This document shows, piece after piece, positions 44,435-54,103 of a stretch of DNA of 64,000 nt. Under the pieces are notes generated by a model, which saw only the letters and a list, made by a program, of their open reading frames with translations, was not told the origin of the DNA and ran no database searches. The DNA comes from Pantoea agglomerans NBRC 102470. GTDB lineage: Bacteria > Pseudomonadota > Gammaproteobacteria > Enterobacterales > Enterobacteriaceae. The stretch is from contig NZ_BCZA01000001.1 of NCBI RefSeq assembly GCF_001598475.1, positions 310,001 to 374,000 of the forward strand, read 5' to 3'. Every line of letters begins with the position of its first letter. Position 1 is the first letter of the stretch. The translations under genes were made by a program, and so were the position numbers.

Positions 44435-44523
44435 CCCTCCTGCTAAACAAGCATTCGTCACCTTTCAGAACGCATGAAATAGTGGTTTCAGAACCTGATC
44501 TTTTGGCTGAAACGAGAGACAAC

Positions 44524-45531
44524 ATGCTAATCCCACAACCCTATTTACTCTTTCTTGGCGATGTTACCGATCCCCTTGCGGCAAAAACGGCGCGCGGTAT
44601 TCATATCTGGCGGCCGGAGCAGTGCGTTGGCGAAATTAAACTGCCGGGCTGCACGGTCAGTCTGGGTCTGGATGAACTGGATATTCCCGGCGCCAAAGCG
44701 CGCGGCGCAAAAACGCTGGTGCTTGGCACTGCCAATGCCGGGGGCTATCTGCCAGCGCACTGGCTTGAAACGATCAAAAGTGCCATTAAAGCAGGCATGA
44801 ATGTGGCCAGTGGGCTGCACCACCGACTGGTGGATGAACCGGAACTGGTGACGCTTGCACAGGCTTCTGGCGTTGAGCTTTTTGACCTGCGTCATATGCG
44901 TCCAGCGCTCAATGTGGGCAGCGGTAAGAAGCGTTCAGGTAAGCGGATACTGACCGTGGGTACAGACTGCTCAGTGGGGAAGATGTACACCTCACTGGCG
45001 CTGGAAGCGGCGATGCGTGCGCGCGGCCTGAAAGCTGATTTTCGTGCCACGGGGCAGACCGGCATTCTGGTCGCAGGGGAGGGCATTGCTGTGGATGCGG
45101 TCATCGCTGATTTTATTGCCGGTGCAGCAGAAGCGCTTTCACCGGCGAATGACGAGGACCACTGGGACATCGTTGAAGGCCAGGGCTCACTGTTCCATCC
45201 CTCTTATGCGGGCGTGAGTATGGGGCTGATGCACGGTGCGCAACCACACTGGCTGGTTATGTGCCATGAAATGGGACGACCCCACATGCGTCATTTGCCA
45301 CACCAGCCCATGGTCAGCCTGCAGGCGTGCGTTGAAGCCAATCTGCGTGCCGCGCAGGTGACCAGTGAGTCCGTTCAGCTGGCTGGCTTTGCTATCAATA
45401 CCTCCAATTACAGCGAAGAAGAGGCGCTCGCTTATTGCGCCGAAATCAGCGCTGAGTTTGGTTTACCGGCAACGGATCCGGTGCGTTTTGGTATTGATGA
45501 GATCGCCGCACTGCTTCAGGAGCGTGGCTGA
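44524..45531 (+). CDS. dgcN: DUF1611 protein, DgcN-like D-glutamate N-acetyltransferase
   Basis: 335 residues from the ATG at 44524; a GTG at 44482 is a poorer start. The N-terminal Rossmann-like part has GDVTDPLAAKTARGI. A P-loop-like VGTDCSVGKMYTSLALEAA lies near residues 143-160, with WDIVEGQGSLFHPSYAGVS further on, as in the DUF1611 family. In marine bacteria and haloarchaea DgcN acetylates D-glutamate, and DgcA then racemises N-acetyl-D-glutamate to the L form. The same two genes are adjacent here (one base apart). The name rests on this pairing and family, not on direct evidence of activity. Confidence 0.75.
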   Translation: MLIPQPYLLFLGDVTDPLAAKTARGIHIWRPEQCVGEIKLPGCTVSLGLDELDIPGAKARGAKTLVLGTANAGGYLPAHWLETIKSAIKAGMNVASGLHHRLVDEPELVTLAQASGVELFDLRHMRPALNVGSGKKRSGKRILTVGTDCSVGKMYTSLALEAAMRARGLKADFRATGQTGILVAGEGIAVDAVIADFIAGAAEALSPANDEDHWDIVEGQGSLFHPSYAGVSMGLMHGAQPHWLVMCHEMGRPHMRHLPHQPMVSLQACVEANLRAAQVTSESVQLAGFAINTSNYSEEEALAYCAEISAEFGLPATDPVRFGIDEIAALLQERG

Positions 45532-45532
45532 A

Positions 45533-46498
45533 ATGAGAAAGTTGCAGATTGATGTGGTGGAGCTGCCGCTGGCGCGACCCTTTGCTATCGCACGCGGTAC
45601 CCGTACCGCCGTGACGGTCATCCGTGTCACGCTTGAGCAGGAGGGATTCATCGGGCAGGGCGAATGTACACCAACGGCTCGCTACGATGAGACGCCGGAT
45701 AGCGTTAAGGCCATGCTCGAAGCGGTACGCACTGACGTGGAGTCGGGCCTCAGCCATCATGATCTGCAACACCGCTTACCCGCCGGTTCAGCGCGCAACG
45801 TGCTGGACTGTGCGCTATGGCGACTTGATGCCACACGGGCTAATCAAACGCTTTGGCAAAAGAGCACCTGCTCTCAGCCAGAGTCGGTCATTACGGCAGA
45901 AACCCTTAGCCTGGATACGCAGGAATGTATGGCTCTGGCGGCGGCGGATGCTGTGTCACGTGGCGCCCTCCTGCTCAAAATTAAGCTCGACCGTAATGCG
46001 ATCCTGGAAAAAGTGGCGGCGATTCGCGCGGCGGCACCGCATGCCACGCTCATTATCGATGCCAATGAAGCCTGGTCGGGTCTGGAACTGGAAAGCCTGC
46101 TGGTGGCGCTTAAGGCCTTCAACATCGCGATGGTGGAGCAACCCCTTCCCGCCGGACAGGACCATGACCTGAAACGTTTCAAACATCCCATACCGGTCTG
46201 TGCCGATGAGAGTTGCCATACGCGGGCGGATATTGCCGGACTACGCGATCGCTACGAGATGATCAATATCAAGCTGGATAAGTGCGGTGGCCTGACTGAA
46301 GCGCTGGCGATGGTGGATGAAGCGCGGACGCTCAATATGCGCATTATGGTCGGTTGCATGCTGGGCTCGTCACTGGCCATGGAGGCCGCATTGCCCGTCG
46401 CGGTTAACGCTGAGTTCGTCGATCTGGATGGCCCCATCTGGCTTGCCGCCGACAGTTCTCCTTTCCTGAGCTACTCCCAAGGCCATATCTGGCTATAA
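45533..46498 (+). CDS. dgcA: Enolase-superfamily racemase/epimerase, DgcA-like
   Basis: 321 residues from the ATG one base after the dgcN stop. The muconate-lactonising subgroup active site is complete: KIK at 149-151, Asp176 in IDANEAW, Glu202 in VEQPL, Asp225 in ADES, and Lys247 in INIKLDKCGG. This layout is shared by L-Ala-D/L-Glu epimerases (YcjG, YkfB) and by DgcA, the N-acetyl-D-glutamate racemase. The dgcN neighbour favours DgcA; the peptide importer would also suit a dipeptide epimerase. It acts in the cytosol. Confidence 0.8.
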   Translation: MRKLQIDVVELPLARPFAIARGTRTAVTVIRVTLEQEGFIGQGECTPTARYDETPDSVKAMLEAVRTDVESGLSHHDLQHRLPAGSARNVLDCALWRLDATRANQTLWQKSTCSQPESVITAETLSLDTQECMALAAADAVSRGALLLKIKLDRNAILEKVAAIRAAAPHATLIIDANEAWSGLELESLLVALKAFNIAMVEQPLPAGQDHDLKRFKHPIPVCADESCHTRADIAGLRDRYEMINIKLDKCGGLTEALAMVDEARTLNMRIMVGCMLGSSLAMEAALPVAVNAEFVDLDGPIWLAADSSPFLSYSQGHIWL

Positions 46499-46513
46499 CT
46501 CTGTGAGGCGACG

Positions 46514-48379
46514 ATGACGGACACACAACGTACTTCCCCTGCAACCCGCGCTGCCTCTGCCTCTCCCGTGCTGGCGATTCAGGATCTCAGCGTCTCGTTT
46601 CATGGACGCAGCGGTGAGAATCAGGCACTCAAAGGCATCAGTTTTGCCATTCATCCAGGTGAAATCGTCGCCGTCGTGGGTGAAAGCGGCTCAGGTAAAT
46701 CTGTCACGTCGCTGGCTGTGATGGGCTTGCTGGCAAACAACGGACGTGTCGATGGCGGCAGCATGCAGTTCCGCGACCGTAGCGGAAAAATGCATGCGTT
46801 AGAAAAGCTGGATGACGCTCAGCGCCGCACGTTGCGTGGCCGTGAAATGGCGATGATCTTTCAGGAGCCCATGACCTCGCTGAATCCGGTGCTGCGCATT
46901 GATGATCAACTTACTGAGGCATTACGCGATCATCAACAGTGCGACAGAAAGCAGGCCCATGCGCGGGTGCGTGAATTGCTGCGACAGGTGCGTATCGCCG
47001 ATGTGGATCGTGTCATGAAAAGCTATCCGCACTCGCTGTCAGGCGGCATGCGGCAGCGTGTGATGATTGCCCAGGCCCTTGCCTGCGATCCGCAACTCCT
47101 GATTGCCGACGAGCCTACCACAGCGCTGGATGTCACCGTGCAGGCGCGCATTCTCCATATTCTGCGTGAGCTGCAGCGTGAGAAACAAATGGCGGTGCTG
47201 TTTATTACTCATGATATGGGCGTGGTAGCGGAAATCGCCGATCGCGTGGTGGTCATGCTGCGTGGCGAAGTGGTAGATCAGGGAACCGTGTCTGAGATTT
47301 TTGCCGCCCCGCAGCATGCGTATACCAAAGCGTTACTGGCGGCAGTACCAAAACTCGGCGATATGCGGGAACACAGGTGGCCGCAACGCTTTCCTCTGCC
47401 CGGTGCCCGCGAGGCTGTGCAAGGCGAACAGCATACCGCGCGCTATGACGTGGCGCCGCTGCTGGATGTGCGCGGATTAAAAGTCTATTACCCGATTCGC
47501 AGCGGCATCTTATCGAGCCTGACGCATCACGTGCATGCGGTTGAGCAGATTGATTTTAGTCTGTGGCCAGGTGAAACCCTGGCCATCGTCGGTGAAAGCG
47601 GCTGCGGCAAATCGACAACCGGACGGGCGCTGATGCGCCTCATCAACAGTGAAGCTGAAAGTATTCACTTTGAAGGAAAGGAAATTTCTGACCTGAAAGA
47701 GGCAGAATTCCAGCCGCTCCGCCGTGAAATTCAGATGGTGTTTCAGGATCCCTATGCGTCACTGAATCCCCGCCTGACAGTGGGTTTCACCATTGCCGAG
47801 CCGTTGCTGTTACATGGCATGGTCTCTTCACTTGAACAGGCCTCCACACAGATAGATGCGCTGCTCAAGAGCGTCGGTCTCCTGCCAGAACACGCGCGTC
47901 GTTATCCGCACGAATTTTCTGGCGGTCAGCGTCAGCGTATTGCCATTGCCCGCGCCATGGCGCTGAAACCGAAAGTGATTATTGCGGATGAAGCGGTATC
48001 GGCCCTTGATGTCTCGATTCAGGCGCAGGTGGTCAATCTGATGATGGACCTGCAGCAGCAAACGGGTGTGGCATGGATTTTCATCTCTCACGATATGGCG
48101 GTAGTCGAGCGTATTGCTAATCGCGTCGCGGTGATGTACCTCGGCCAGATTGTGGAGCTTGGACCGCGCCAGTCCGTATTTAATCAGCCGCAACATCCCT
48201 ATACCCAACGACTGCTGGCCTCCGTGCCGGTAGCGGATCCCGAAAACCGTCAGCCCCGTATTTTCGATGACCGCGAAATACCCTCGCCGTTGCGTAAGGT
48301 GGGTGAAACGGTCACTAAAACCCGATATCGGCAGGTTGCCCCCCAGCACTGGGTAGCTGACGGCATTGCATTGCAATAA
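46514..48379 (+). CDS. gsiA: Oligopeptide ABC importer, fused double ATPase (GsiA-like)
   Basis: 621 residues made of two complete ABC domains. Domain 1 has Walker [14 protein letters not shown], signature LSGGMRQRV and DEPTTALDV. Domain 2 has [13 protein letters not shown], signature FSGGQRQRI and DEAVSALDV. Each ends with the oligopeptide-specific extension ([15 protein letters not shown] and [15 protein letters not shown]), typical of DppD/DppF or OppD/OppF. The fused form is like GsiA of the glutathione importer. The substrate here is probably a peptide with D-residues, judged from neighbouring genes. The gsi symbol marks family only. Confidence 0.88.
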   Translation: MTDTQRTSPATRAASASPVLAIQDLSVSFHGRSGENQALKGISFAIHPGEIVAVVGESGSGKSVTSLAVMGLLANNGRVDGGSMQFRDRSGKMHALEKLDDAQRRTLRGREMAMIFQEPMTSLNPVLRIDDQLTEALRDHQQCDRKQAHARVRELLRQVRIADVDRVMKSYPHSLSGGMRQRVMIAQALACDPQLLIADEPTTALDVTVQARILHILRELQREKQMAVLFITHDMGVVAEIADRVVVMLRGEVVDQGTVSEIFAAPQHAYTKALLAAVPKLGDMREHRWPQRFPLPGAREAVQGEQHTARYDVAPLLDVRGLKVYYPIRSGILSSLTHHVHAVEQIDFSLWPGETLAIVGESGCGKSTTGRALMRLINSEAESIHFEGKEISDLKEAEFQPLRREIQMVFQDPYASLNPRLTVGFTIAEPLLLHGMVSSLEQASTQIDALLKSVGLLPEHARRYPHEFSGGQRQRIAIARAMALKPKVIIADEAVSALDVSIQAQVVNLMMDLQQQTGVAWIFISHDMAVVERIANRVAVMYLGQIVELGPRQSVFNQPQHPYTQRLLASVPVADPENRQPRIFDDREIPSPLRKVGETVTKTRYRQVAPQHWVADGIALQ

Positions 48380-48401
48380 TCCTTAACGACCAGGAGAATT
48401 T

Positions 48402-49943
48402 ATGAAAACGCTGTTTCGCCGTACTTCGCTCGCCCTCGCATTGACGACGACGCTGGTCATGACTGCGCAGGCACAGGATCTGCGCATTTCAATGTATGCC
48501 GATATCACGGGGCTGGATCCGCACGACACCTCGGATAATGTCAGCTACTCGGTTCAGAGCGGCATCTTTGAGCGCCTGTTCCAGTTTGATTCCCGGATGA
48601 AGCTGCAACCCTGGCTGGCGACCGGTTATACCTCTAATGACAGTGCCACCGAATTTACGCTGACGCTGCGCAAAGGCGTTACCTTCCAGGACGGTACCCC
48701 TTTTGATGCAGAAGCCGTCAAAGCGAACCTTGATCGTCTGGCAGATCAGAAAAAAGGGCTGAAGCGTAACAGCCTCTACAAAATGATTGATAAGGTGACG
48801 GTGCTGGCACCCGACCAGGTAAAAATCGATCTGAATCAGTCGTTCGGTGCCTTTATCAATACCCTGGCGCATCCTTCCGCGGTGATGTGGAGCCCGTCAA
48901 TTCTTAAGCAATATCCGGACGAAGCGCAGTTACGACTGCATCCGGTGGGAACCGGTCCGTTTACCTTTGTCGACTGGAAACCAGGCAAAGCCGTTACGCT
49001 GGCCAGATATGCAGGTTACTGGCAGCAGGGATGGCCTAAAGTCGACCATGTCATCTTCTCTCCGAGTCCCGAAGATGCGACACGGGTGGCAGCGTTGAAA
49101 TCGGGGCAGGTGGATGCCATCTGGCCATTGCCTTCAGACCTCATCGCGGCCGTTCAGCAGGACAGCCACCTCTCCATTCAGCGCGATCCGAGCATTTATC
49201 TTTATTACATGGCGATCAACACGCAGCACAAGCCGCTGGCCGATGTTCGGGTGCGTCAGGCAATCAACTATGCGATTGACCGTAATCTGTGGCTGAAAGT
49301 GGCCTTTGCCGGTCTGGGTAAACCTGCCACATCCGCGATCCCGGAAGGCGTACAGTTCTATCAGAAACAAAACGATCCTGATTACGGCTATGCGCCGGAT
49401 AAGGCCAAAGCCTTGCTGAAAGCGGCGGGTTATCCGCAGGGACTGGATCTTAAGCTCTGGGTGACCAACGCCACGGCCAGCGTCCGTGCCGCTCAGGTGC
49501 TGAAAGCGCAACTGGCCACGGCAGGCATTCGTGCCACGGTAACACCGATGGATTCCGGCACGCGCAACGCTAAGTTGTGGGGCGTTCAGGACCCGAAAAA
49601 GGCGGAGTTTGACCTCTATTATGGCGGCTGGTCGACCTCTACAGGGGATGCCGACTGGGCGCTGCGTCCGCTGTTTGCCACCGAGTCCTGGGTTCCGACC
49701 TCGTATAACGTCTCCTACTTCAGTAACGCTGATGCAGACAAAGCGATTGCTGCCGGGCTGGCGACGGCCGATCCGGCAAAGCGTGGCATCGCCTATGCAC
49801 AAGCGCAAAAGGTGTTGTGGAAAGAAGCACCGGTGGCGTTCCTTGGCACGCCAGACAATCTGGTCGGCAAACGCAACACGCTGAGCGGCGTTTCGATGCT
49901 GCCTGATGGCAATTTACTGTTCACTCAGGCGTCCTTTAAATAA
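48402..49943 (+). CDS. gsiB: Periplasmic peptide-binding protein of the ABC importer (GsiB-like)
   Basis: 513 residues, solute-binding protein family 5. The signal peptide is visible at the start (LALALTTTLVMTAQA). Family marks are YSVQSGIFERLFQFD, FTLTLRKGVTFQDGTPFDAEAVKANLDRL (around residues 84-112) and VRQAINYAIDRNLW. It captures peptides in the periplasm and hands them to the permease pair. A short stem-loop in the 82-base gap after it may set its usual excess over the permeases. Confidence 0.9.
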   Translation: MKTLFRRTSLALALTTTLVMTAQAQDLRISMYADITGLDPHDTSDNVSYSVQSGIFERLFQFDSRMKLQPWLATGYTSNDSATEFTLTLRKGVTFQDGTPFDAEAVKANLDRLADQKKGLKRNSLYKMIDKVTVLAPDQVKIDLNQSFGAFINTLAHPSAVMWSPSILKQYPDEAQLRLHPVGTGPFTFVDWKPGKAVTLARYAGYWQQGWPKVDHVIFSPSPEDATRVAALKSGQVDAIWPLPSDLIAAVQQDSHLSIQRDPSIYLYYMAINTQHKPLADVRVRQAINYAIDRNLWLKVAFAGLGKPATSAIPEGVQFYQKQNDPDYGYAPDKAKALLKAAGYPQGLDLKLWVTNATASVRAAQVLKAQLATAGIRATVTPMDSGTRNAKLWGVQDPKKAEFDLYYGGWSTSTGDADWALRPLFATESWVPTSYNVSYFSNADADKAIAAGLATADPAKRGIAYAQAQKVLWKEAPVAFLGTPDNLVGKRNTLSGVSMLPDGNLLFTQASFK

Positions 49944-49957
49944 GACGGTCTCTTCTT

Positions 49958-49994
49958 CCTCGTCCCCTGTCCGGAACGGATGAGGGACGTGAGG
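49958..49994 (+). other. Stem-loop between binding-protein and permease genes
   Basis: GTCCC (49962-49966) pairs with GGGAC (49984-49988), with a flanking CCTC/GAGG and an inner TCCG/CGGA. There is no T run. Structured gaps at this place commonly protect the binding-protein mRNA. Confidence 0.4.
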
Positions 49995-50025
49995 AGGCCA
50001 GTCGCACCTCATTTCAGGGAATGGC

Positions 50026-50958
50026 ATGTTTGCATACATCATTCGCCGATTGCTGGAGATGATCCCGGTTTTGCTGGTGGTCTCGTTGCTGGTTTTCGGT
50101 TTTATCAAGCTCATGCCGGGCGACCCGGCGCGTATTTATGCCGGACCGGATGCGCCAGTTGAGGCGATCGAAGCGGCGCGTCAGCACCTCGGGCTTAACG
50201 ATCCGCTGCCGCAGCAGTATTTTCACTGGATCGGCAGCCTGTTGCAGGGCGACCTGGGCACCACTTATCGTACACAGCAACCGGTGCTGGAGGTGATCAA
50301 AGAGGGCTTTATGCCGACGCTGTGGCTCGCCTTAGCGGGTTTTACCTGGTCCGTCATTCTCGGCTTGTTATTCGGCGTGATGGCGGCACTGAAACGTGGA
50401 AGATGGCAGGACTGGACGCTGATGAGCGTGGCGGTCGGCGGCATTTCGATGCCAGCCTTCTGGCTGGGGCTGTTGCTCATCCAGTTCGTTGCGATGCCTT
50501 TTGGGCTGTTCTCGGTCAGCGGCTTTAACAGGGCCAGCGATATTGTCCTGCCCGCCATTACGCTGGGTTCGTCGGTTGCGGCGGTAATGGCGCGCTTTAC
50601 CCGTTCGGCCTTTCTTGAGGTGGCGCAGGAAGATTACGTGCGTACCGCCAAAGCCAAAGGGCTGCGTAACCGCCTGGTGACGTGGAAACATGTGATGCGC
50701 AATGCGCTCATCCCGGTGATTACCATGCTGGGCTTGCAGTTCGGTTTTCTGCTGGGCGGATCCATCGTGGTGGAGAGCGTTTTCAACTGGCCAGGGTTAG
50801 GCTGGTTATTGATTGAGTCGATCAAAGCGCAGGATCAGCCGGTGATTCAGGCGCTGGTGATGCTGTTCGTGTTTGAATTTATTGTGATTAATCTGCTGGT
50901 CGATCTGCTTTACGCGGTGGTCAATCCGGCCATTCGTCTGCGACAGGAGCCAAAATGA
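50026..50958 (+). CDS. gsiC: Oligopeptide ABC importer permease 1 (GsiC/DppB-like)
   Basis: 310 residues, six predicted helices. Diagnostic sequences are FAYIIRRLLEMIPVLLVVSL at the start and PGDPARIYAGPDAP in the first periplasmic loop. The EAA loop reads DYVRTAKAKGLRNRLVTWKHVMRNALIPVI (about residues 205-234), and SIVVESVFNWPGLGWLL follows near the end. It overlaps the next permease by four bases. Confidence 0.92.
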   Translation: MFAYIIRRLLEMIPVLLVVSLLVFGFIKLMPGDPARIYAGPDAPVEAIEAARQHLGLNDPLPQQYFHWIGSLLQGDLGTTYRTQQPVLEVIKEGFMPTLWLALAGFTWSVILGLLFGVMAALKRGRWQDWTLMSVAVGGISMPAFWLGLLLIQFVAMPFGLFSVSGFNRASDIVLPAITLGSSVAAVMARFTRSAFLEVAQEDYVRTAKAKGLRNRLVTWKHVMRNALIPVITMLGLQFGFLLGGSIVVESVFNWPGLGWLLIESIKAQDQPVIQALVMLFVFEFIVINLLVDLLYAVVNPAIRLRQEPK

Positions 50959-51839
50959 GTATTCAATCGCTGACTGAAAACCCGCCTCAGATTATTCGTT
51001 CGCCGTGGCGCGATTTCCTTCATGCCCTTGTGCGCAACCCTCTGGCGCTGGTCTCAGGCGGGTTTGTGCTGCTGTTAATTGTGGTGGCGATTTTTGCGCC
51101 CTGGCTGGCGCCCTGGGATCCCATGGCTCCGGACTGGATGGCGTTATCGTCGCCACCAACGGCGGCACACTGGATGGGGACCGACGAACTGGGGCGCGAC
51201 CTGCTCAGTCGCATTATCTATGGCGCGCGGATCTCGCTCTATATCGGCGTGCTGTCGGTGACGATCGGCATGCTGGTCGGGGTCATGCTGGGCTTACTGG
51301 CGGGCTATTACGGCGGTTGGGTCGATATGCTGATCATGCGCGGTGCCGACGTATTATTCGCGTTTCCCGGTATGCTGCTCGCCATTGCGGTGGTGGCGCT
51401 GCTGGGGACGGGTCTGAACAATGTCATTATCGCCGTCGCGGTATTCAGCGTGCCGGTATTTGCCCGCATCGTGCGGGCGTCGACGCTTTCTCTGAAGCAG
51501 GCTGCCTATGTTGAAGCCGTGCGCTGTGCCGGTGCACCAGACAGCGTCATTATTCTGCGGCATATTCTGCCCGGCACGCTTTCCAGCGTGATTGTCTATT
51601 TCACTATGCGCATTGGCACCAGTATTCTGACAGCCGCGGGCCTGAGTTTTATTGGACTGGGTCCGGAGCCTGACGTGCCTGAATGGGGCAATATTCTGGC
51701 GATGAGCCGAAGCATGATGATGGCCGGATCGTGGCACATGAGCGTATTTCCGGGGCTGGCGATCTTTATTACCGTGCTGGCTTTCAATCTGCTTGGGGAT
51801 GCGCTGCGCGACACGCTCGATCCAAAACTCAAGGGCTGA
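50955..51839 (+). CDS. gsiD: Oligopeptide ABC importer permease 2 (GsiD/DppC-like)
   Basis: 294 residues. After a short N-terminus it has the DppC/OppC helix start NPLALVSGGFVLLLIVVAIF, then HWMGTDELGRDLLSRIIYGARISL split around residue 75-98. The EAA loop reads AAYVEAVRCAGAPDSVIILRHILPG, preceding IGLGPEPDVPEWG. It partners the preceding permease in the importer. The next gene begins two bases after the stop. Confidence 0.92.
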   Translation: MSIQSLTENPPQIIRSPWRDFLHALVRNPLALVSGGFVLLLIVVAIFAPWLAPWDPMAPDWMALSSPPTAAHWMGTDELGRDLLSRIIYGARISLYIGVLSVTIGMLVGVMLGLLAGYYGGWVDMLIMRGADVLFAFPGMLLAIAVVALLGTGLNNVIIAVAVFSVPVFARIVRASTLSLKQAAYVEAVRCAGAPDSVIILRHILPGTLSSVIVYFTMRIGTSILTAAGLSFIGLGPEPDVPEWGNILAMSRSMMMAGSWHMSVFPGLAIFITVLAFNLLGDALRDTLDPKLKG

Positions 51840-51841
51840 CT

Positions 51842-52885
51842 ATGGATTTCCAACAATTGCAGCGTGAACTGCTGCTGAAACACTGGCGTGACCTGCGTCA
51901 GCTTGGGCAGCCGCGAAGCGCCTGCGGACCCACCAATCGAATCAGCGATGTTGCGGGCGTGCGTGTCGGACATTGCACGCTGAATGAAGGCGAAAAGCAG
52001 ACTGGCGTAACCGCTATCGTACCGCCGGGCGGCAATCTGTTTCTCACGCCGCTGCCGTGTGGGGTGGAGGTCCTGAACGGCTTTGCGAAACCCATCGGAC
52101 TGATTCAGATAGAGGAGCTTGGCGTGCTTCAGACGCCGATTCTGCTCGGTAACACGCTGGCGGTCGGCACGCTGTTTACCACGCTGGTGCGGGATGCCAT
52201 CCGTCGTAACCCGGAACTGGGACGAACACTGCCCACGGTCAATCCGCTGGTGCTGGAGTGCAACGATGGCTGGCTGAATGATATCCAGGCGCTGGCCATC
52301 ACTGAAGCGATGGCGCAGGAGGCATTGCAGACGGCCTCAGCGGACTTCGCGCGCGGCAGCGTCGGCGCGGGGCGCGGTATGAGCTGTTTCAGCCTGAAAG
52401 GGGGAATCGGAACCGCCTCGCGGGTGATTCCCTCGCTCAACGCCACGCTTGGCGTGCTGGTGCTGGCCAATTTCGGCGCACTGGAAGCATTAACGCTTGA
52501 TGGCGTTCGGGCTGGCGAGATGATCGCGCCGCTGCTGGCCGGGGAGACGCCGCAGCTGGATGCCGGTTCTGTCATCATCATCATGGCGACGGATGCACCG
52601 CTGGACGCACGTCAGTTAAAGCGCATCGCGAAGCGAGCCGGTGCCGGCCTGGGACGGCTGGGCAGTTACTGGGGCCACGGCTCGGGCGACATTGCGGTGG
52701 CGTTTTCAACGCAACCTCTGCCGCAACCGCCACAGGACGACACGCTGGAGCCGCTGCTTGCTGCAGCGGCAGATGCAACTGAACAGGCTGTACTGGATGC
52801 TTTGCTGAACGCTGAGGCTGTTACCGGCTTTCGCGGTCATCATCGCCCCTCACTGACGCAGATTCTGGATAGATTAACGACATGA
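51842..52885 (+). CDS. dmpA: P1-family aminopeptidase, DmpA-like
   Basis: 347 residues from the ATG at 51842; the longer frame runs back through the permease gene. The N-terminal nucleophile hydrolase features are clear: ISDVAGVRVGHCTLNEG, GVEVLNGF, GSVGAGRGM, and the self-cleavage site Gly242-Ser243 in DAGSVIIIMATDAPLD, followed by LGSYWGHGSGDIAVAFST. Members such as Ochrobactrum DmpA remove N-terminal residues from peptides, with L-aminopeptidase and D-esterase/amidase activity; relatives cut beta-peptides. It lacks a signal peptide and should process imported peptides in the cytosol. It overlaps dppA by four bases. Confidence 0.88.
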   Translation: MDFQQLQRELLLKHWRDLRQLGQPRSACGPTNRISDVAGVRVGHCTLNEGEKQTGVTAIVPPGGNLFLTPLPCGVEVLNGFAKPIGLIQIEELGVLQTPILLGNTLAVGTLFTTLVRDAIRRNPELGRTLPTVNPLVLECNDGWLNDIQALAITEAMAQEALQTASADFARGSVGAGRGMSCFSLKGGIGTASRVIPSLNATLGVLVLANFGALEALTLDGVRAGEMIAPLLAGETPQLDAGSVIIIMATDAPLDARQLKRIAKRAGAGLGRLGSYWGHGSGDIAVAFSTQPLPQPPQDDTLEPLLAAAADATEQAVLDALLNAEAVTGFRGHHRPSLTQILDRLTT

Positions 52886-53703
52886 AAATTTTTATCTCGG
52901 CCGACATTGAAGGCATCGCGGGTGTCATGCGCCCGGAGCAATGCACACCCGGTCACCCGGAGCATCAGCTGGCCCGTGGTCTGATGGAGCAGGAAGTGAA
53001 TGCCGCGATTGAGGGGGCTTTTGCAGGCGGGGCAACGGAAGTGGTGGTGGCAGACAGCCATGCGCAGATGACCAATTTGCGTGCGGAAAATATTGATCCC
53101 CGCGCCCGGCTGGTGCAGGGAAAACCCCGTGTCCTGTCGATGGTGGAAGGGATAGAGCAGCAGACGTTCGACGGGCTGTTTCTGGTGGGATTTCACAGCG
53201 CAGCAGGTGAACCGGGCGTACTGGCGCATACCATCAACGGCCGGGCATTCTGGCGTATCCATATCAATGGTCTGGTGATGGGAGAAACCGATATTTATGC
53301 CGCCGCCGCCGCTGAGCACGGCACGCCATTGCTGCTGGTCACCGGCGACGATCAGTTACAGAGCTGGATTGCGGAACACTACTCAGCGGTTGAATACGTC
53401 TGTGTAAAACGCGCCATTTCGCATACCTGCGCGGAATCAATCAGCCCACAAGCGGCACAGCGTGCGATCGCTGCCGCAGCAAGCGCCGCACTGCAACATC
53501 CCCCTCAGGTGAGCACGAGCCGCCTGACGGCACCTTACGCTATGCGCCTTCAGGCCACTAAACCGGTGCTGGCCGATCTGTTCAGCCTGATCCCCGGCGT
53601 CACGCGCCTGGATGCCGTTACCGTGGCGTATCAGGCGGAGAATATGGAGACGTTAATCAGCTTACTCAGTGCATTCTCCTATCTGGCGAGCACACAGTCA
53701 TAG
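52882..53703 (+). CDS. dppA: M55-family D-aminopeptidase, DppA-like
   Basis: 273 residues. Zinc ligands of the Bacillus subtilis DppA fold are in place: Asp8 and Glu10 in SADIEGIAGV, His60 in VADSHAQM, His105 in VGFHSAAG, and Glu135 in MGETDIYA. The catalytic His116 lies in LAHTING. DppA splits D-Ala-D-Ala and other D-amino-acid peptides in the cytosol. Here it follows a P1 aminopeptidase and a peptide importer. The gene symbol denotes the M55 protein, not the E. coli periplasmic DppA. Confidence 0.88.
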   Translation: MKIFISADIEGIAGVMRPEQCTPGHPEHQLARGLMEQEVNAAIEGAFAGGATEVVVADSHAQMTNLRAENIDPRARLVQGKPRVLSMVEGIEQQTFDGLFLVGFHSAAGEPGVLAHTINGRAFWRIHINGLVMGETDIYAAAAAEHGTPLLLVTGDDQLQSWIAEHYSAVEYVCVKRAISHTCAESISPQAAQRAIAAAASAALQHPPQVSTSRLTAPYAMRLQATKPVLADLFSLIPGVTRLDAVTVAYQAENMETLISLLSAFSYLASTQS

Positions 53704-54103
53704 CGAAATTATCCCGGGCTGCATGCAACGTCAGCCCGTTAAGCCCGCCGTTCCGGTTCAGCTGAAACCGCGCTGCCAGGCACACGCCTGTAGTGCGGGC
53801 TGTGCATGCGCATCTTCCCTCTGACGAGTCAGAATCGTTGCTGGCTTAAATCCACGCAACCCGTGCTGCTGACCAGCGCTCCTTTAACTGCACCACGTCA
53901 GCGCGAGACCCGCTCTCTGCAGAGGCTTCAAACGGGACTGCCGGGTGCGGATGGGGGCGAAACAGGCAGCTGAGCCTGCACCGGTTTTGCGGTACAGTTT
54001 TTGCAACAGGATAATGATTGCTCTCTCACCCTCCGCCCGGACCTGATCGTGCAGCCTGTCGGAGAGGCCTTCGTTTTCGGTATTCCATCCAGGGTAAATA
54101 GTC
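53704..54103. other. Intergenic region between dppA-like and lysR genes
   Basis: About 400 bases of high G+C with no believable gene; short frames on both strands have no ribosome site and no recognisable sequence. A 7-bp stem-loop, CGGGCTG / CAGCCCG, lies at 53715-53738 just after the dppA stop and may be a terminator. The right part should hold the lysR promoter. It could include remains of a decayed gene, but nothing identifiable survives. Confidence 0.5.
53715..53738 (+). terminator. Stem-loop after the dppA-like gene, possible terminator
   Basis: Stem CGGGCTG / CAGCCCG with a ten-base loop, 12 bases after the stop. Only TTAA follows, so this may be a weak or Rho-assisted end. Confidence 0.4.
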
